The notes below the pieces were generated by a model. That model worked only from the letters and a program-made list of their open reading frames with translations. It did no database searches and was not told the DNA's origin. The translations under genes and the position numbers were made by a program. From NCBI RefSeq assembly GCF_900112025.1, contig NZ_FOKL01000010.1:124001-188000 (forward strand): a stretch of DNA of 64,000 bases, given 5' to 3'. Positions 41,101 to 50,446 of this stretch are shown in pieces. Position 1 is the first letter of the stretch; each line of letters starts with the position of its first letter. The DNA comes from Janthinobacterium sp. 344 (lineage in GTDB: Bacteria; Pseudomonadota; Gammaproteobacteria; Burkholderiales; Burkholderiaceae_D).

Positions 41101-42848
41101 AGCCGCGCCATGTCGTCAAAGCCCAGCACGGGCTGCGCCACTTCCAGGCGCATCGGCGGGTTGACGTTGTTGGTATCGAGCAAGTTCGGTTTCGGGCCGA
41201 TGAAGGACACGAGCGACATCACCATCGCTTCGCGGATCGGGTCGATCGGCGGGTTCGTCACTTGCGCGAATAGTTGCTTGAAGTAGTTATACAGCGGCTT
41301 CAATTTGTTCGACATGACGGCCAGCGGCGAGTCATTGCCCATCGAGCCCGTCGCCTCTTCGCCGGCCAGCGCCATCGGCGCCATGAGGAATTTGAGGTCT
41401 TCCTGCGTATAGCCGAACGCCTGCTGGCGGTCCAGCAGCGATGGCTGGGCTTTTTCGCCCTGGGCGCGGTCCTGCTTGGCTTGGCCTTCGGCCAGCTTGA
41501 TCTCGTCGAGCTTGATGCGCACCGAGTTGATCCACGCTTTATACGGCTTGGCGTTGGCGTAGGTGTTTTTCAGTTCCTGGTCGTCGATGATGCGGCCCGC
41601 TTCCAGGTCGATCAGGAACATTTTGCCGGGCTGCAAGCGCCATTTCTGGATGATCTTCGATTCCGGGATCGGCAGCACGCCCGATTCCGACGCCATCACC
41701 ACCAGGTCGTCGTCCGTGACGATGTAGCGGGCTGGACGCAAGCCGTTGCGGTCCAGGGTGCCGCCGATGTGGCGGCCATCCGTGAAGGCCATGGCGGCGG
41801 GGCCGTCCCACGGTTCCATCATGGCCGCATGGTACTCATAGAAGGCGCGGCGGTTGTCATCCATCGTCGTGTGGTTTTCCCACGCTTCCGGAATCATCAT
41901 CATCATCGCCTGGGCGATCGGGTAGCCGGCCATCAGCAGCAGTTCCAGCGCATTGTCGAAGCAGGCCGTGTCGGACTGGCCTTCATAGATCAGCGGAAAG
42001 AGTTTCTGCAGGTCGTCGCCCAGCACGGCCGACTTCATCACGCCTTCGCGCGCGCGCATCCAGTTGAAATTGCCTTTCACCGTGTTGATCTCGCCATTGT
42101 GCGCGATCAAACGGTAGGGGTGGGCCAGCGGCCATTCCGGGAAGGTATTCGTCGAGAAACGCTGGTGCACCAGGGCCAGGGCCGAGATGCAGCGCGCGTC
42201 CTGCAAGTCCTTGTAGTACACGCCCACCTGGTCGGCCAGCAGCAAGCCTTTATACACGATGGTACGGGCCGACATCGATGGCACGAAGAATTCCTTGCCG
42301 TGCAACAGTTTCAAGGCCTGGATGGCGTGGCCCGACGATTTGCGGATCACATACAGTTTGCGCTCGAGCGCGTCGGTGACCATGATGTCCGGGCCGCGGC
42401 CGATGAAGATCTGGCGGATCACGGGTTCCTTGGCGCGCACGGTGGGCGACATCGGCATGTCCGTATCGATGGGCACGTTGCGCCAGCCCAGAATGACTTG
42501 TCCTTCGATGCGCACGGCGCGTTCGATTTCCTGTTCGCACGCGATGCGCGACGCGTGTTCCTTCGGCAGGAAGACCATGCCCACGCCGTATTCGCCAGGC
42601 GGCGGCAATTCCACGCCCTGCTTGGCCATTTCTTCGCGGTAGTACTGGTCGGGAATCTGGATCAATATGCCGGCGCCATCGCCCATCAGCGCATCGGCGC
42701 CCACGGCGCCCCGGTGATCGAGGTTTTTCAGAATCAGCAAACCCTGTTCGACGATCGAATGGGTCTTGTTGCCCTTGATATGGGCGACGAAACCGACGCC
42801 GCAGGCATCGTGTTCATTGGCTGGGTCGTACAGGCCTTGCGCTTTCAT
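38148..42848 (-). CDS. gltB: Glutamate synthase large subunit
   Basis: A 1566-residue enzyme making two glutamates from glutamine and 2-oxoglutarate. The glutaminase nucleophile is C16 in [10 protein letters not shown], exposed after removal of a 15-residue propeptide, as known for this family. Seen after it: the central domain, the FMN-binding synthase domain ([18 protein letters not shown], the Fe-S loop [17 protein letters not shown]) and the C-terminal beta-helix ([20 protein letters not shown]). GGAGAAG precedes the ATG. gltD follows 80 bp downstream. Confidence 0.97.
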   Translation of the reverse strand: MKAQGLYDPANEHDACGVGFVAHIKGNKTHSIVEQGLLILKNLDHRGAVGADALMGDGAGILIQIPDQYYREEMAKQGVELPPPGEYGVGMVFLPKEHASRIACEQEIERAVRIEGQVILGWRNVPIDTDMPMSPTVRAKEPVIRQIFIGRGPDIMVTDALERKLYVIRKSSGHAIQALKLLHGKEFFVPSMSARTIVYKGLLLADQVGVYYKDLQDARCISALALVHQRFSTNTFPEWPLAHPYRLIAHNGEINTVKGNFNWMRAREGVMKSAVLGDDLQKLFPLIYEGQSDTACFDNALELLLMAGYPIAQAMMMMIPEAWENHTTMDDNRRAFYEYHAAMMEPWDGPAAMAFTDGRHIGGTLDRNGLRPARYIVTDDDLVVMASESGVLPIPESKIIQKWRLQPGKMFLIDLEAGRIIDDQELKNTYANAKPYKAWINSVRIKLDEIKLAEGQAKQDRAQGEKAQPSLLDRQQAFGYTQEDLKFLMAPMALAGEEATGSMGNDSPLAVMSNKLKPLYNYFKQLFAQVTNPPIDPIREAMVMSLVSFIGPKPNLLDTNNVNPPMRLEVAQPVLGFDDMARLRNISAHTGGKFKSYELDICYPLAWGKEGVEACLASLCAEAVDAVKSGHNILIVSDRAICADQVAIPALLATSTVHQHLVSKGLRASTGLVVETGSARETHHFALLAGYGAEAVHPYLAMETLAELAHGLPGDLSADKAIYNYTKAVGKGLMKVMSKMGISTYMSYCGAQIFEAIGLNKSLVDKYFKGTASNVEGIGVFEVAEEALRLHALAFGNDPVLADKLDAGGEYAFRVRGEDHMWTPDAIAKLQHSTRSNNFSSYKEYAQIINDQSRRHLTLRGLFEFKLDPTKAIALDEVEPAKEIVKRFATGAMSLGSISTEAHATLAVAMNRIGGKSNTGEGGEDPNRYTQELKGIPIRQGDTMASVVGSEQIVVDIPLQEGDSMRSRIKQVASGRFGVTAAYLNSADQIQIKMAQGAKPGEGGQLPGHKVSEYIASLRFSVPGVGLISPPPHHDIYSIEDLAQLIHDLKNANPRASISVKLVSEVGIGTVAAGVTKAKADHVVVAGHDGGTGASPLSSVKHAGTPWELGLAETQQTLVLNGLRSRIRVQADGQMKTGRDVVIAALLGADEIGFATAPLVVEGCIMMRKCHLNTCPVGVATQDPVLRAKFSGKPEYVVNYFFFVAEEARQLMAQLGIRTYDELIGRVDLLDKSKAITHWKAQGLDFSAIFHKPETTGEQACRHVENQDHALEKALDHKLIAQARAALEKGERVSFISPVRNVNRTVGTMLSGEVAKKYGHAGLPDDTIHIQLQGTAGQSACAFLAHGITIDLVGEGNDYVGKGLSGGRIIVRPNTEFRGWAVDNIIIGNTVLYGAIAGEAFFNGVAGERFAVRNSGATTVVEGLGDHGCEYMTGGTVVVLGNTGRNFAAGMSGGIAYVYDPAGDFASKCNTAMVSLDKVVSASEQQVDRDAWHTQHRDGAPEADEVILKRLIERHFKHTGSTRARVLLDDWAAARGKFVKVFPNEYKRALIEMAADAAMEVQAVAA

Positions 42849-42922
42849 GGGCTTCTCCGCTGCATATGACTATCGAAAAACTAGAGTAGTGCAACGCAAC
42901 AAAAAACTCAACCAGAACAATT

Positions 42923-42982
42923 AGGGTCGGAGTCGAATTAAATTCGATTCCGTCGCTCTAAAAATTTAATAGGGACATAGTC
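42923..42982 (+). repeat. REP-like repeat, left flank of the RAYT gene
   Basis: AGGGTCGGAGTCG (42923-42935) and AGGGACATAGTC (42971-42982) recur in inverted form on the other side of the gene. Positions 42928-42952 form a nearly perfect palindrome, able to fold as a hairpin. It lies in the gltB upstream region, about 75 bp from the gltB start. Confidence 0.65.
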
Positions 42983-43042
42983 AAAGGAATTTCAATAAAC
43001 GATGAGAAAGAAGCCATTTTTTCTTTTAAATGCGAATGCTTG

Positions 43043-43750
43043 TCAATTGGGGCCGGACTCGGCCACGGTTTTGCGGGGACGGCCCCGCTTGGCAGGCAGC
43101 ACTTGCCGCTGCATTTTCTGCTCCAGCGCCTGCTTGAACGCCTCGGAACCGAGCGGCCAGCCCTTCAACACGGCCTGTTCCACGACCTTGACCTGGCTGC
43201 TGCCCAGGCCCTGCTCGAACAGGCGCAGATACGCCGCCTCGCGGTCGAACGGCGTGTTGCCCAGCGCCCAGTACAGCGCATGGTCGGTGATGACGGGATC
43301 GGGCCGCACGCCAGCATGGTGGGCATAGCTGGACCAGGCGTGGTCCAGCACCTGGCCCGCCAGCCCCGCCTGCACGGGCACGGATTCCAGATAACGGCAG
43401 CAGGTAAGGAAGAAATTGTCGGGATCGATGACGGCCGTTTTGTAGCGTCCCTGCCACAGTGCGCCTTCGCGGCCGTATTTCTGGTTGAAATACGGCACGT
43501 AATAGCGTCCCAGCCACTGCATCAGCTGTCCCAGGCCCGTCGCATCGGCTGGCGTCGCCAATAAATGTAACTGATCTGGCAATAAAACATAGGCGTGGAT
43601 GGCCACCTTGAACATTTTCGCGCCCGTTTTCAGCCAGGACAAAAATTGCGTGTAGTCAAGCGCGTCCTGGAACACAGGCTGGCGGTTGCTGCCGCGCTGG
43701 ATCACGTAATGGGGCAGTGCGGGAATGATGAGGCGGGGCAAACGGGCCAT
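43043..43750 (-). CDS. REP-associated tyrosine transposase (Y1-type), degenerate catalytic motif
   Basis: A 235-residue Y1_Tnp-family protein. MARLPRLIIPALPHYVIQRG and the LMQWLGRYYVPYFNQKYG helix with its tyrosines are typical, as is ALWQGRYK. The HUH metal-binding motif, usually NHVHLL, reads DQLHLL (residues 59-64), so the first histidine is a glutamine (Q60). Nicking activity may be lost or altered. The C-terminus is lysine/arginine-rich (PAKRGRPRK, an AT-hook-like motif). Confidence 0.88.
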   Translation of the reverse strand: MARLPRLIIPALPHYVIQRGSNRQPVFQDALDYTQFLSWLKTGAKMFKVAIHAYVLLPDQLHLLATPADATGLGQLMQWLGRYYVPYFNQKYGREGALWQGRYKTAVIDPDNFFLTCCRYLESVPVQAGLAGQVLDHAWSSYAHHAGVRPDPVITDHALYWALGNTPFDREAAYLRLFEQGLGSSQVKVVEQAVLKGWPLGSEAFKQALEQKMQRQVLPAKRGRPRKTVAESGPN

Positions 43751-43810
43751 GGAAAAAGTCGCAAAATGAAGGCTAAGGCCTTGATTTTACACACTTGTGA
43801 GCGCAGGACG

Positions 43811-43865
43811 CGACTCTGACCCTGTTTAATTTGAAAATCTGGAAAAAGCGCTGGACTCTGTCCCT
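43811..43865 (+). repeat. REP-like repeat, right flank of the RAYT gene
   Basis: CGACTCTGACCCT (43811-43823) is the reverse complement of the left AGGGTCGGAGTCG with one change, and GACTCTGTCCCT (43854-43865) that of AGGGACATAGTC with one change. The two motifs are about 30 bp apart here, against 35 bp on the left. Confidence 0.65.
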
Positions 43866-43905
43866 CTTATGCAGTCGCCCGCTTCCGGGTGACTGGCATC
43901 ACGGA

Positions 43906-44586
43906 TCAGGACAGGTTGAAACTGGCCGACAGGCTGTAGCCCTCGCCATACGCGCTGCGCAGCGGCAAGTCCTGGCCCAGGCCCGTCTTGGCTTTCTTGC
44001 GCAGGCGGTACACGAGCATGTCGACGCGGCGGCCCGCATCGGGGTCTTCGCCGCCCATGCCGGCCACGATGACGTCGCGCGGCACGGGGCGGGTGTTGAT
44101 GGTCAGCAGGTGCAGGAAGTTGAATTCTTTTTCCGTCAAGGCGATGACGGCGCCCATCAACTCAAGTTGGCGAGCGCTTACTTTCAAGGTCCACTTGCCC
44201 GGCTCGGGCACGGGGTCTTGCGGCCCGACGCGGCGGTCGAGCGCCTCGATGTGGGCCGCCAGTTCCGGGAACTTGATCGGCTTGGTCAGGTAATGATCGG
44301 CGCCCAGGCGCAGGCCCAGGATGCGGCTGTCGAAAGCGACCCGTCCCGTCAGCACCAGCACGCCGATCTGCGGATACAGCTGGCGCATGCGGGGGATGAC
44401 ATTAAAACCGTCCTCATCGGGCAAGCCCAGGTCCAGTACCACCACGCCGACATTGCCATGGCTGAGCGCAGTCCACATGCCGCCAGCGGAGCTGGTGATA
44501 TGTACCTCATGCTCGAGCTCTACGAGGAACTCCGCCATGTCTTCGGCGTAGTCGAGATTGTCTTCGACGATCAGTATTTTCGTCAT
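43906..44586 (-). CDS. OmpR-family response regulator
   Basis: A 226-residue two-component regulator. Receiver domain: acidic pocket VEDN, phosphorylated D52 (VLDLGLPDEDG), T80 and K102 (LTKPIKF). The C-terminal winged helix (LTEKEFNFLHLL, RRVDMLVYRLRKK) binds DNA. It lies 137 bp after the histidine kinase gene on the same strand, so they likely form a pair, although the gap may hold a separate promoter. Input and target genes are unknown. Confidence 0.93.
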   Translation of the reverse strand: MTKILIVEDNLDYAEDMAEFLVELEHEVHITSSAGGMWTALSHGNVGVVVLDLGLPDEDGFNVIPRMRQLYPQIGVLVLTGRVAFDSRILGLRLGADHYLTKPIKFPELAAHIEALDRRVGPQDPVPEPGKWTLKVSARQLELMGAVIALTEKEFNFLHLLTINTRPVPRDVIVAGMGGEDPDAGRRVDMLVYRLRKKAKTGLGQDLPLRSAYGEGYSLSASFNLS

Positions 44587-44681
44587 TGCTACGCCATTCT
44601 TCCGTTAGTGAGCTGCCGTGGGCAAACCGTGCCAGTGACTTCTGCACCATGATGGACGGCACAATAGGTTTACGTCAAGGA

Positions 44682-44710
44682 ATTATCACGTTTGCCTTCA
44701 GCGGAAGCAA
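44682..44710 (-). promoter_or_regulatory. Possible promoter of the response regulator gene
   Basis: On the minus strand TTGCTT (44705-44710) and GATAAT (44682-44687) are separated by 17 bp. The -10 matches five of six consensus bases; the -35 is weak. Confidence 0.3.
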
Positions 44711-44723
44711 GGCTTTTCCTAGT

Positions 44724-45851
44724 CTAGACGGGAAGCGGCAGCCAAATGCGGAAAAGTGCCCCGCCTTCGGGCAGATTATGCCCGTGCAAAGTCCCGCCAT
44801 GCACCTCGACGACGGCGCGCGCCATATACAGTCCCAGCCCCGCGCCCGGATGCGTGGCATCGCTTCCACGGCGTCCTTTTTCGAACAGCTGCGCCAGCTC
44901 TTCTTCCCGCAGGCCAAGCCCCGCGTCGCGCACGCACAGCGCCACGCCCCCCTCGGGCGCCAGGCTGGCCGACAAGGTGATCGTGCTGCCCGGCGGGCTG
45001 AACTTGACGGCGTTATCGAGCAGGATTTTCAGGCACAGCGCCATGCCGGGCACGTCGCAGCGCAGCTTGACGGGCAAGTCCTCGTCCAGTTGCAGTTGCA
45101 CCGGGTGGCTGGCCGGCACGGTGGCCCCCGCCTGCTGCAGCAGGGCCAGCGGCGCGATGCCGTCGGCGGCCCGCTCGCGGCCGATCGCGGCCATGCGTTC
45201 GGGCGACAGGTAATCGTCTATCATGGCCAGCAGGCGGTCGACGGCCGTCTGGATTTTCACGTAGCGCTTGCGCGTGGCCTCGTCCGCCTGCGAGGAGGTC
45301 GAGACGAGGCGCTGGATGGCGCCATCGATGGTGGCCAGCGGCGTGCGAAATTCATGCGACAGCATCGAGGCGAAACGCTTCTGCTCCTGTTCCCGTTCCG
45401 CCTCCTGCGCCTGGGCCGCGCTGACGTCGCGCACGGTGCCCGCCAATGTCACGCCCCGCCCCGCCGCCGCGGGCACGATGGTGGAATGGATTTCCAGCGC
45501 CAATATTTGCCCATCGGCATGCGGCAAGGCCACGTCGCGCAGCAGGGTCAAACGGCTGGTATCGCCATCGCGCCAGCGCTGCAGGCGGGCCGGCACGTCG
45601 GCCGCCAGGCGCGCCGCGTGCTCGCGCAGGGCGGCCAGGTCGTGCCCCGTCAGGCGCTGCGCGGCCGGGCTGATATAGATCAATTCGAGGGTGGCGGCGT
45701 CGAGCAGGAAGGCGGCGTCGCGGCTGTGTTCAAGCAGCAGGCGACACTGCTGTTCGCCGGCGCGCGCGCGCAACAGGGCGCGGCGCAACTGGATGAAACG
45801 CAGCGCCATCAGGATGACGCCGGCAAGCAGCAAGAGGAAAAAGGGCAGCAT
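44724..45851 (-). CDS. PAS-domain sensor histidine kinase
   Basis: A 375-residue kinase: one N-terminal membrane helix (LPFFLLLLAGVILMALRFI), no periplasmic loop, a PAS domain (about 33-145), the dimerisation domain with the phosphorylated H166 in SHEFRTPLA, then the ATPase domain with N280 (DNAVKFSP), DAGLGL and GAGLGLYMA. The signal is probably sensed in the cytoplasm by PAS. It lies upstream of the response regulator on the same strand. Confidence 0.92.
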   Translation of the reverse strand: MLPFFLLLLAGVILMALRFIQLRRALLRARAGEQQCRLLLEHSRDAAFLLDAATLELIYISPAAQRLTGHDLAALREHAARLAADVPARLQRWRDGDTSRLTLLRDVALPHADGQILALEIHSTIVPAAAGRGVTLAGTVRDVSAAQAQEAEREQEQKRFASMLSHEFRTPLATIDGAIQRLVSTSSQADEATRKRYVKIQTAVDRLLAMIDDYLSPERMAAIGRERAADGIAPLALLQQAGATVPASHPVQLQLDEDLPVKLRCDVPGMALCLKILLDNAVKFSPPGSTITLSASLAPEGGVALCVRDAGLGLREEELAQLFEKGRRGSDATHPGAGLGLYMARAVVEVHGGTLHGHNLPEGGALFRIWLPLPV

Positions 45852-45901
45852 GCTTTACACCTGGCAAGAAATAATCGCCAAGTATAGGGCCAGCTGCCGT
45901 G

Positions 45902-48900
45902 TTAATCCTCGAGCGGCGCGAAAATCTGCTGCAAGTCTTCCTGCGTGAGGGCCATCTTTTGCGATTCGCCTTCCGCCAGGATCGATTGCGCCAGTTCCGA
46001 TTTCTTTTGCTGCAGCAGCTGGATTTTTTCTTCCAGCGTGCCCTTGGCGATCAGCTTGTAGACGAACACGGGCTTGTCCTGGCCGATGCGCCAGGCGCGG
46101 TCCGTGGCCTGGTTTTCCGCCGCCGGGTTCCACCACGGATCGTAGTGGATGACCGTGTCGGCCGCCGTCAGGTTCAGGCCCACGCCGCCCGCCTTCAGGC
46201 TGATCAGGAAGATCGGCACGGCGCCCTGCTGGAAGGCGGCCACTTGCGCGCCCCGGTCCTTCGTCTCGCCCGTCAGCAAGGCGTAGGGAATGTCGCGCGA
46301 TTCCAGTTCTTCCTCGATCAATTCCAGCATGCTGGTAAATTGCGAGAAGACGAGGATCTTGCGCCCTTCGTCGAGCAAGTCTTCCACCATCTGCATCAGG
46401 TCGAGCAGCTTGGCCGAACCGGCCGACTGTTTTTTGGCCGGCAGGGATTTCACCAGGCGGGGATCGCAGCACACCTGCCGCAGTTTCAGCAGCGCTTCGA
46501 GGATGACGATCTGGCTGCGCGCCACGCCCTTCTTGTCGATTTCCTCGCGCACCTTCTGGTCCATCGCCAGGCGCACGGTTTCGTACAGGTCGCGCTGCGG
46601 TCCCGTCAATTCCACCTTGCGCACCATTTCCGTCTTCGGCGGCAGCTCCTTGGCCACATTGTCCTTCGTGCGGCGCAGCAGGAAGGGCTTGATGCGGCGG
46701 TTCAGCAGCATGCGGCGCAGCGGATCGTCCTGGCGCTCGATCGGATGGCGGAACTGGGTGTTGAACGTCTTCTCGTCGCCCAGCAGGCCCGGCAGCAGGA
46801 AGTGGAATTGCGACCACAGTTCGCCCAAATGGTTTTCCAGCGGCGTGCCGGACAGGCACAGGCGGTGGCGCGCGCGCAGCAGGCCCGCGCTTTGCGCCGC
46901 CTTGCTGCGCGTATTCTTGATGTAGTGCGACTCGTCGAGAATGACCAGGTGGAAATCGTGCTCGCGCAAGGTTTCCTCGTCGCGCGGCAACAGGGCGTAG
47001 GTCGTCAGCACCAGGTCGCACTGATCGATCTGGTCGAATTGCTGGGCGCGGTCCTTGCCTTGCAACAGCAGCACTTTCAGGCTGGGCGCGAACTTGGCCG
47101 CCTCGTCCTGCCAGTTGCCCATCAGGCTGGTCGGCGCGATGACGAGGGCCGGATGCGTCAAACGGCCCGCTTCCTTTTCCACCAGGATATGCGCCAGCGT
47201 TTGCACGGTCTTGCCCAGGCCCATGTCATCGGCGAGGATGCCCGCCAGGTCATGGTCGCGCAGGAATTGCATCCACGCCAGGCCATCGGCCTGGTAATCG
47301 CGCAGGGTGGCTTGCAAACCGTTTGGTGCCGCCACTTTTTGCACGGAACCGAACTGGCTCAGCTTGCGGCCCATGGCGCGCAGCTGCTCGCCGCCCGTCC
47401 ACTGCATCTCCAGGCCCCGCGCCAGCTCTTCCAGGCGCGCCGCGTCCAGCGTCGACATGCGCACGGTACGTTTGATCTTGTCGCTGAAATACAGTTCCCC
47501 CAGCGTGTTCAGGATCGGGCGCACGCGGCCCCACGGCAGGGCCACGCGCGTGCCGTCAGGCAAGGTCGCCAGCATCTGGTCATCGTCGGCATGCGCCTCG
47601 ATGACTTTCGGATTGAAATCGTTGGGCGCGTTGCGGATCAGCTGCACCAGCACGGGCAGCAGCGGCACGCGCGCGTGGTTGACGACGATGCCCAGCTCCA
47701 GCTCGAACCAGGCGTTGCCGCTGTCCGGGTCCTGGTCGTCGATGTCGGCATACCAGTCGTCCACGTCGCTCACGTCGTAGCGGTACTTGGCCGTCTTTTC
47801 CACGATCCAGCCCTGCTCCAGCAAGGTGTCAATGCCCGACTCGGCAAAGCGCAGCCATTCCGCCTGGGACGGCAGCAGCAAGGCGCCCTTCAAGCCACTC
47901 AAGGGGGCCGAGCCCGGCTTCTTGAATTGCAGCTCGGCCAGGGTGGCCAGCGCGCGCGCTTCATCGACCGTATTTCTCTGGATGATTTCCGTCACGTCGC
48001 CCACTTGCCGCACCACGCGCTGCGACGGGTCGAACGAGACGCGCTCGCCATCGTAGTCGTAGGACAGCACGGCGAAGTCGTGCCAGCGCTGGATGCTGCC
48101 GTCGGCCAGCATGGCGCTGTCGAGCAGCAAGACCGGCTTCGCCGGCACATCCTTGCGCAAGCGCTGCGGCAATGGTTGCGGCAGCGGCATCAGATGCTGC
48201 AAGCCTTGCGCCAGCAGCAGCTGCGATACGCGCACCTTGTCGTTGGCGTTCAAGGGCGGCGCCTGCGCCACCAGCGCCTGCAGGTCGGCCAGGGAAATGT
48301 CGGAGCCGCCCTGGTTCAGTTCCAGCACGCCGCACGACAGGTTATCGATATACCACGGCGGATCGGTGGGCAGCATGTAGTCAATCTGGTCGGCGCCATG
48401 GTGCTTGGCGCCTTCCGGCGGATCGACCTGCCAGCCCAGGCGCATGGTCTTGCCCTCGTCGCGCCAGAACAGGCGTGCCGGACGCACGGGCCCTTCCTTC
48501 AAGGGATACACGAGACCGTTGCCCACGTCGGCCCAGGAATTGGCCCATAACAGCTTGTCCTGCTCGGCCAGCATTTTCAGCAGGGCCGCGCCCACCTTGC
48601 CCTTCGGCTCCGTGGCGCTGCCCGTCTGCGAATTCTGTCCGCTGCGCATGGCCACGAAGAAACGCACGAGGTCTTCGTCGGCCGGCGTCAGGAAGCTGGG
48701 CGGGGCCGACAGCAGCGAGAAAATTTCGCTGATGGGCGACGCCGCCGCCACGTCGCCGTTCGGCCGCAGGCGCGCCTTGTACAGGCACAGGGCCACGTGG
48801 CGGCCGCCGCTGGTGGGCGCCAGCACATAGATCAGGCGATGCGCGTTGAGCTTGGGGTCGGGTTCGGCAATGCTCAGCACGGCCTTCGGGTGGGCGGCTG

Positions 48901-49015
48901 CCTCCACCCGCTGCAGCCAGGTGGCGACGGCATACGGCAAAGGCGCTCCCGGGCTACTTGCCGGGGCAACTGGGGTTTCACTGGTTTCGTCGCGGGTAAA
49001 ATCCATGGGGCGCAT
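45902..49015 (-). CDS. SNF2-family ATPase (DEAD/DEAH-box-like), second copy in the window
   Basis: A protein of about 1037 residues. The first half is uncharacterised, with a region resembling the SNF2-associated N-terminal domain (LELGIVVNHARVPLLPVLVQ) before the motor. Motor motifs: ADDMGLGKTVQTLAHIL, LDESHYIKN, SGTPLENHLGELWSQ, LVFSQFTSML, GGVGLNLTAADTVIHYDPWW and DRAWRIGQ. It is probably a double-stranded DNA translocase. The frame is open to a GTG at 49090 with a weak AAGAG; ATGs at 49015 and 49006 give the more protein-like N-terminus, so the start is uncertain. Confidence 0.88.
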   Translation of the reverse strand: MRPMDFTRDETSETPVAPASSPGAPLPYAVATWLQRVEAAAHPKAVLSIAEPDPKLNAHRLIYVLAPTSGGRHVALCLYKARLRPNGDVAAASPISEIFSLLSAPPSFLTPADEDLVRFFVAMRSGQNSQTGSATEPKGKVGAALLKMLAEQDKLLWANSWADVGNGLVYPLKEGPVRPARLFWRDEGKTMRLGWQVDPPEGAKHHGADQIDYMLPTDPPWYIDNLSCGVLELNQGGSDISLADLQALVAQAPPLNANDKVRVSQLLLAQGLQHLMPLPQPLPQRLRKDVPAKPVLLLDSAMLADGSIQRWHDFAVLSYDYDGERVSFDPSQRVVRQVGDVTEIIQRNTVDEARALATLAELQFKKPGSAPLSGLKGALLLPSQAEWLRFAESGIDTLLEQGWIVEKTAKYRYDVSDVDDWYADIDDQDPDSGNAWFELELGIVVNHARVPLLPVLVQLIRNAPNDFNPKVIEAHADDDQMLATLPDGTRVALPWGRVRPILNTLGELYFSDKIKRTVRMSTLDAARLEELARGLEMQWTGGEQLRAMGRKLSQFGSVQKVAAPNGLQATLRDYQADGLAWMQFLRDHDLAGILADDMGLGKTVQTLAHILVEKEAGRLTHPALVIAPTSLMGNWQDEAAKFAPSLKVLLLQGKDRAQQFDQIDQCDLVLTTYALLPRDEETLREHDFHLVILDESHYIKNTRSKAAQSAGLLRARHRLCLSGTPLENHLGELWSQFHFLLPGLLGDEKTFNTQFRHPIERQDDPLRRMLLNRRIKPFLLRRTKDNVAKELPPKTEMVRKVELTGPQRDLYETVRLAMDQKVREEIDKKGVARSQIVILEALLKLRQVCCDPRLVKSLPAKKQSAGSAKLLDLMQMVEDLLDEGRKILVFSQFTSMLELIEEELESRDIPYALLTGETKDRGAQVAAFQQGAVPIFLISLKAGGVGLNLTAADTVIHYDPWWNPAAENQATDRAWRIGQDKPVFVYKLIAKGTLEEKIQLLQQKKSELAQSILAEGESQKMALTQEDLQQIFAPLED

Positions 49016-49168
49016 GAGTGTGTAAAGGTCGTATCCAAATCGGCAACAGGCAATATTATCCGCCATACGGCCGTTGCTGGCTTGATTCACACACGCTCTT
49101 TGAGCAGTTTTAATGCGCGATGCCTAAAAAATAAGTATTTAATACGACACTTGGACCATGCGGACGGC

Positions 49169-49193
49169 AAAAATGGCCCGCAAACGGCCATTT
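49169..49193 (-). terminator. Terminator of the adhesin/TonB cluster
   Basis: On the minus strand AAATGGCC and GGCCATTT form an 8-bp perfect stem with a 7-base loop followed by TTTG, 22 bp after the YbjN-type gene. Confidence 0.7.
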
Positions 49194-49214
49194 CCGCCGC
49201 TTGCGGACGACTTA

Positions 49215-49706
49215 TCAGGCCGGCACGCTTTCTTCTTCGGCCACGGCCGGCGCCTCGGCGGCCGCTGCAACACTGTCATTGGCCGGCGTAAAGTTGCGTA
49301 AAAACAAGAAAAACTGGCCCATCATCTGCGTCCACAATTGCAGATTGATATTCAGGTGCATCGCGCTGACGCCGCCGGCGACCAGCACATCCATTTCCAG
49401 CACGACAAAATCGCCATGCTGGGCCACGCGGGCAAAGCGCTTGCTGCGGTGCCATTCGGCCAGCAAGCCGGCCGGCAAATCGCCGCCCTGCACGCGCAGC
49501 GGGCAGCTCAGGGTCAGGTCGGCGTACTGGCCAGGCGCCGCCTCATTGCCCCACAGCACCTGGAAGCCGATGCCGTGGCTGGCGCTGTGCAGGCGCACCA
49601 CGCCGTCGTGTTCGATGCTGGTGACGGCGCAGCCGGCCGCCTTGATGGCGTCGGCCATCTGCTCGGCGTTCAGGGTGGTCAGCAAGTTGTTGGTGGTATT
49701 TTCCAT
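49215..49706 (-). CDS. YbjN-domain protein
   Basis: A 163-residue protein of the YbjN type (LTTLNAEQMADAIKAAGCAV, then a conserved strand GIGFQVLWGNEAA and NLQLWTQMMGQF), a type III chaperone-like fold often found as an accessory. GGA six bases before the ATG at 49706 supports that start over in-frame ATGs at 49712 and 49721. It is the last gene of the adhesin/TonB cluster. Confidence 0.7.
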   Translation of the reverse strand: MENTTNNLLTTLNAEQMADAIKAAGCAVTSIEHDGVVRLHSASHGIGFQVLWGNEAAPGQYADLTLSCPLRVQGGDLPAGLLAEWHRSKRFARVAQHGDFVVLEMDVLVAGGVSAMHLNINLQLWTQMMGQFFLFLRNFTPANDSVAAAAEAPAVAEEESVPA

Positions 49707-49735
49707 CGTCATTCCATTCATTTCAGAAAGTAAAA

Positions 49736-50437
49736 TTATTGGGAGGCCGGCGCGGTCGCGGCCGGCGTTGCTGCCGCTTCGCTTTGACGCGCATCAAAGC
49801 GGCCCTGGTACAGCTGGTCGCCATACTGCTGGGCGACTTGCTCGAGTTTCACCCGGCTTTGCGCGGCGAACGGCTGGCGCGCCCGCATGACGCCCAGCAC
49901 GTCGAGGCCTTCATACGCTTGCAGGATTTCCTGCCCCGTCGCATACAGCTGGGCATTCTTGCTTTCGCAACGGGCCAGCGCCCCGCGCTGCGCCGTCACT
50001 TCGCCGTCCAGGCGCGCGCGTTCCGCTTCCAGCTGCTTGCCGGTGGCCGTCAGCTGCGCGCTGGCCTGGCGGTACTGCGCCAGATTGGCCGCCAGCTCCT
50101 GCGCGGCGGCCGTGCCGCGCTGCTGCTCGTCGGCCAGTTTTTCCCGCTGCGCGCGTTCCTGCGCCAGCTGTGCCTGGCTGCGCGCCAGGTCTTTCTTCAA
50201 GGCGTCGCCGGCCGGCGCGGCGGCGGGCGCCGCCTTGGCGACGGGAGCGCCCTTGGCTTTGAGCAGTTCCAGTTCACCGCGCGTCTGCTGCAGCTGCGCC
50301 GTGACATTGCGCAACTCGGCCCGCAGGCGCTCTTCCATGCTCTGGCCTTTTTGTCCCTGCGCCTGGGCGGCGTTCGCCGCCAGCAGCAAGAGCAGGACAG
50401 CGGACAGGCGCGCCGTATTGGCGTTCAAAATCGGCAT
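49736..50437 (-). CDS. Exported coiled-coil protein
   Basis: A 233-residue protein with a signal peptide (ARLSAVLLLLLAANAAQAQG) and long alpha-helical heptads (MEERLRAELRNVTAQLQQTR and later KLADEQQRGTAAAQELAANL), so it is probably a periplasmic coiled coil. A conserved C-terminal globular part (ILQAYEGLDVLGVMRARQPF) follows. AAGGAG lies five bases before the second of two adjacent ATGs (50437). It lies 9 bp after the porin gene, same strand. No family function is known. Confidence 0.65.
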   Translation of the reverse strand: MPILNANTARLSAVLLLLLAANAAQAQGQKGQSMEERLRAELRNVTAQLQQTRGELELLKAKGAPVAKAAPAAAPAGDALKKDLARSQAQLAQERAQREKLADEQQRGTAAAQELAANLAQYRQASAQLTATGKQLEAERARLDGEVTAQRGALARCESKNAQLYATGQEILQAYEGLDVLGVMRARQPFAAQSRVKLEQVAQQYGDQLYQGRFDARQSEAAATPAATAPASQ

Positions 50438-50446
50438 CATGGCTCC

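Larger units (their letters stand above)
42923..43865 (-). mobile_element. RAYT-REP unit (REPtron-like element)
   Basis: A single transposase gene bounded by GGGTC- and GGGACA-type repeats at both ends (left 42923-42982; right 43811-43865, reading CGACTCTGACCCT and GACTCTGTCCCT). RAYT genes are usually single-copy, domesticated and associated with REP sequences in the same genome. No target-site duplication was recognised. Confidence 0.6.

Noticed and set aside
38568-41273. A 901-codon plus-strand frame opposite gltB
   Set aside because: It is a codon-bias shadow of the clear glutamate synthase gene on the other strand, with no recognisable motif.
45899-48550. An 883-codon plus-strand frame opposite the second SNF2 gene
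   Set aside because: The minus strand carries all helicase motifs; the plus-strand product is low-complexity.
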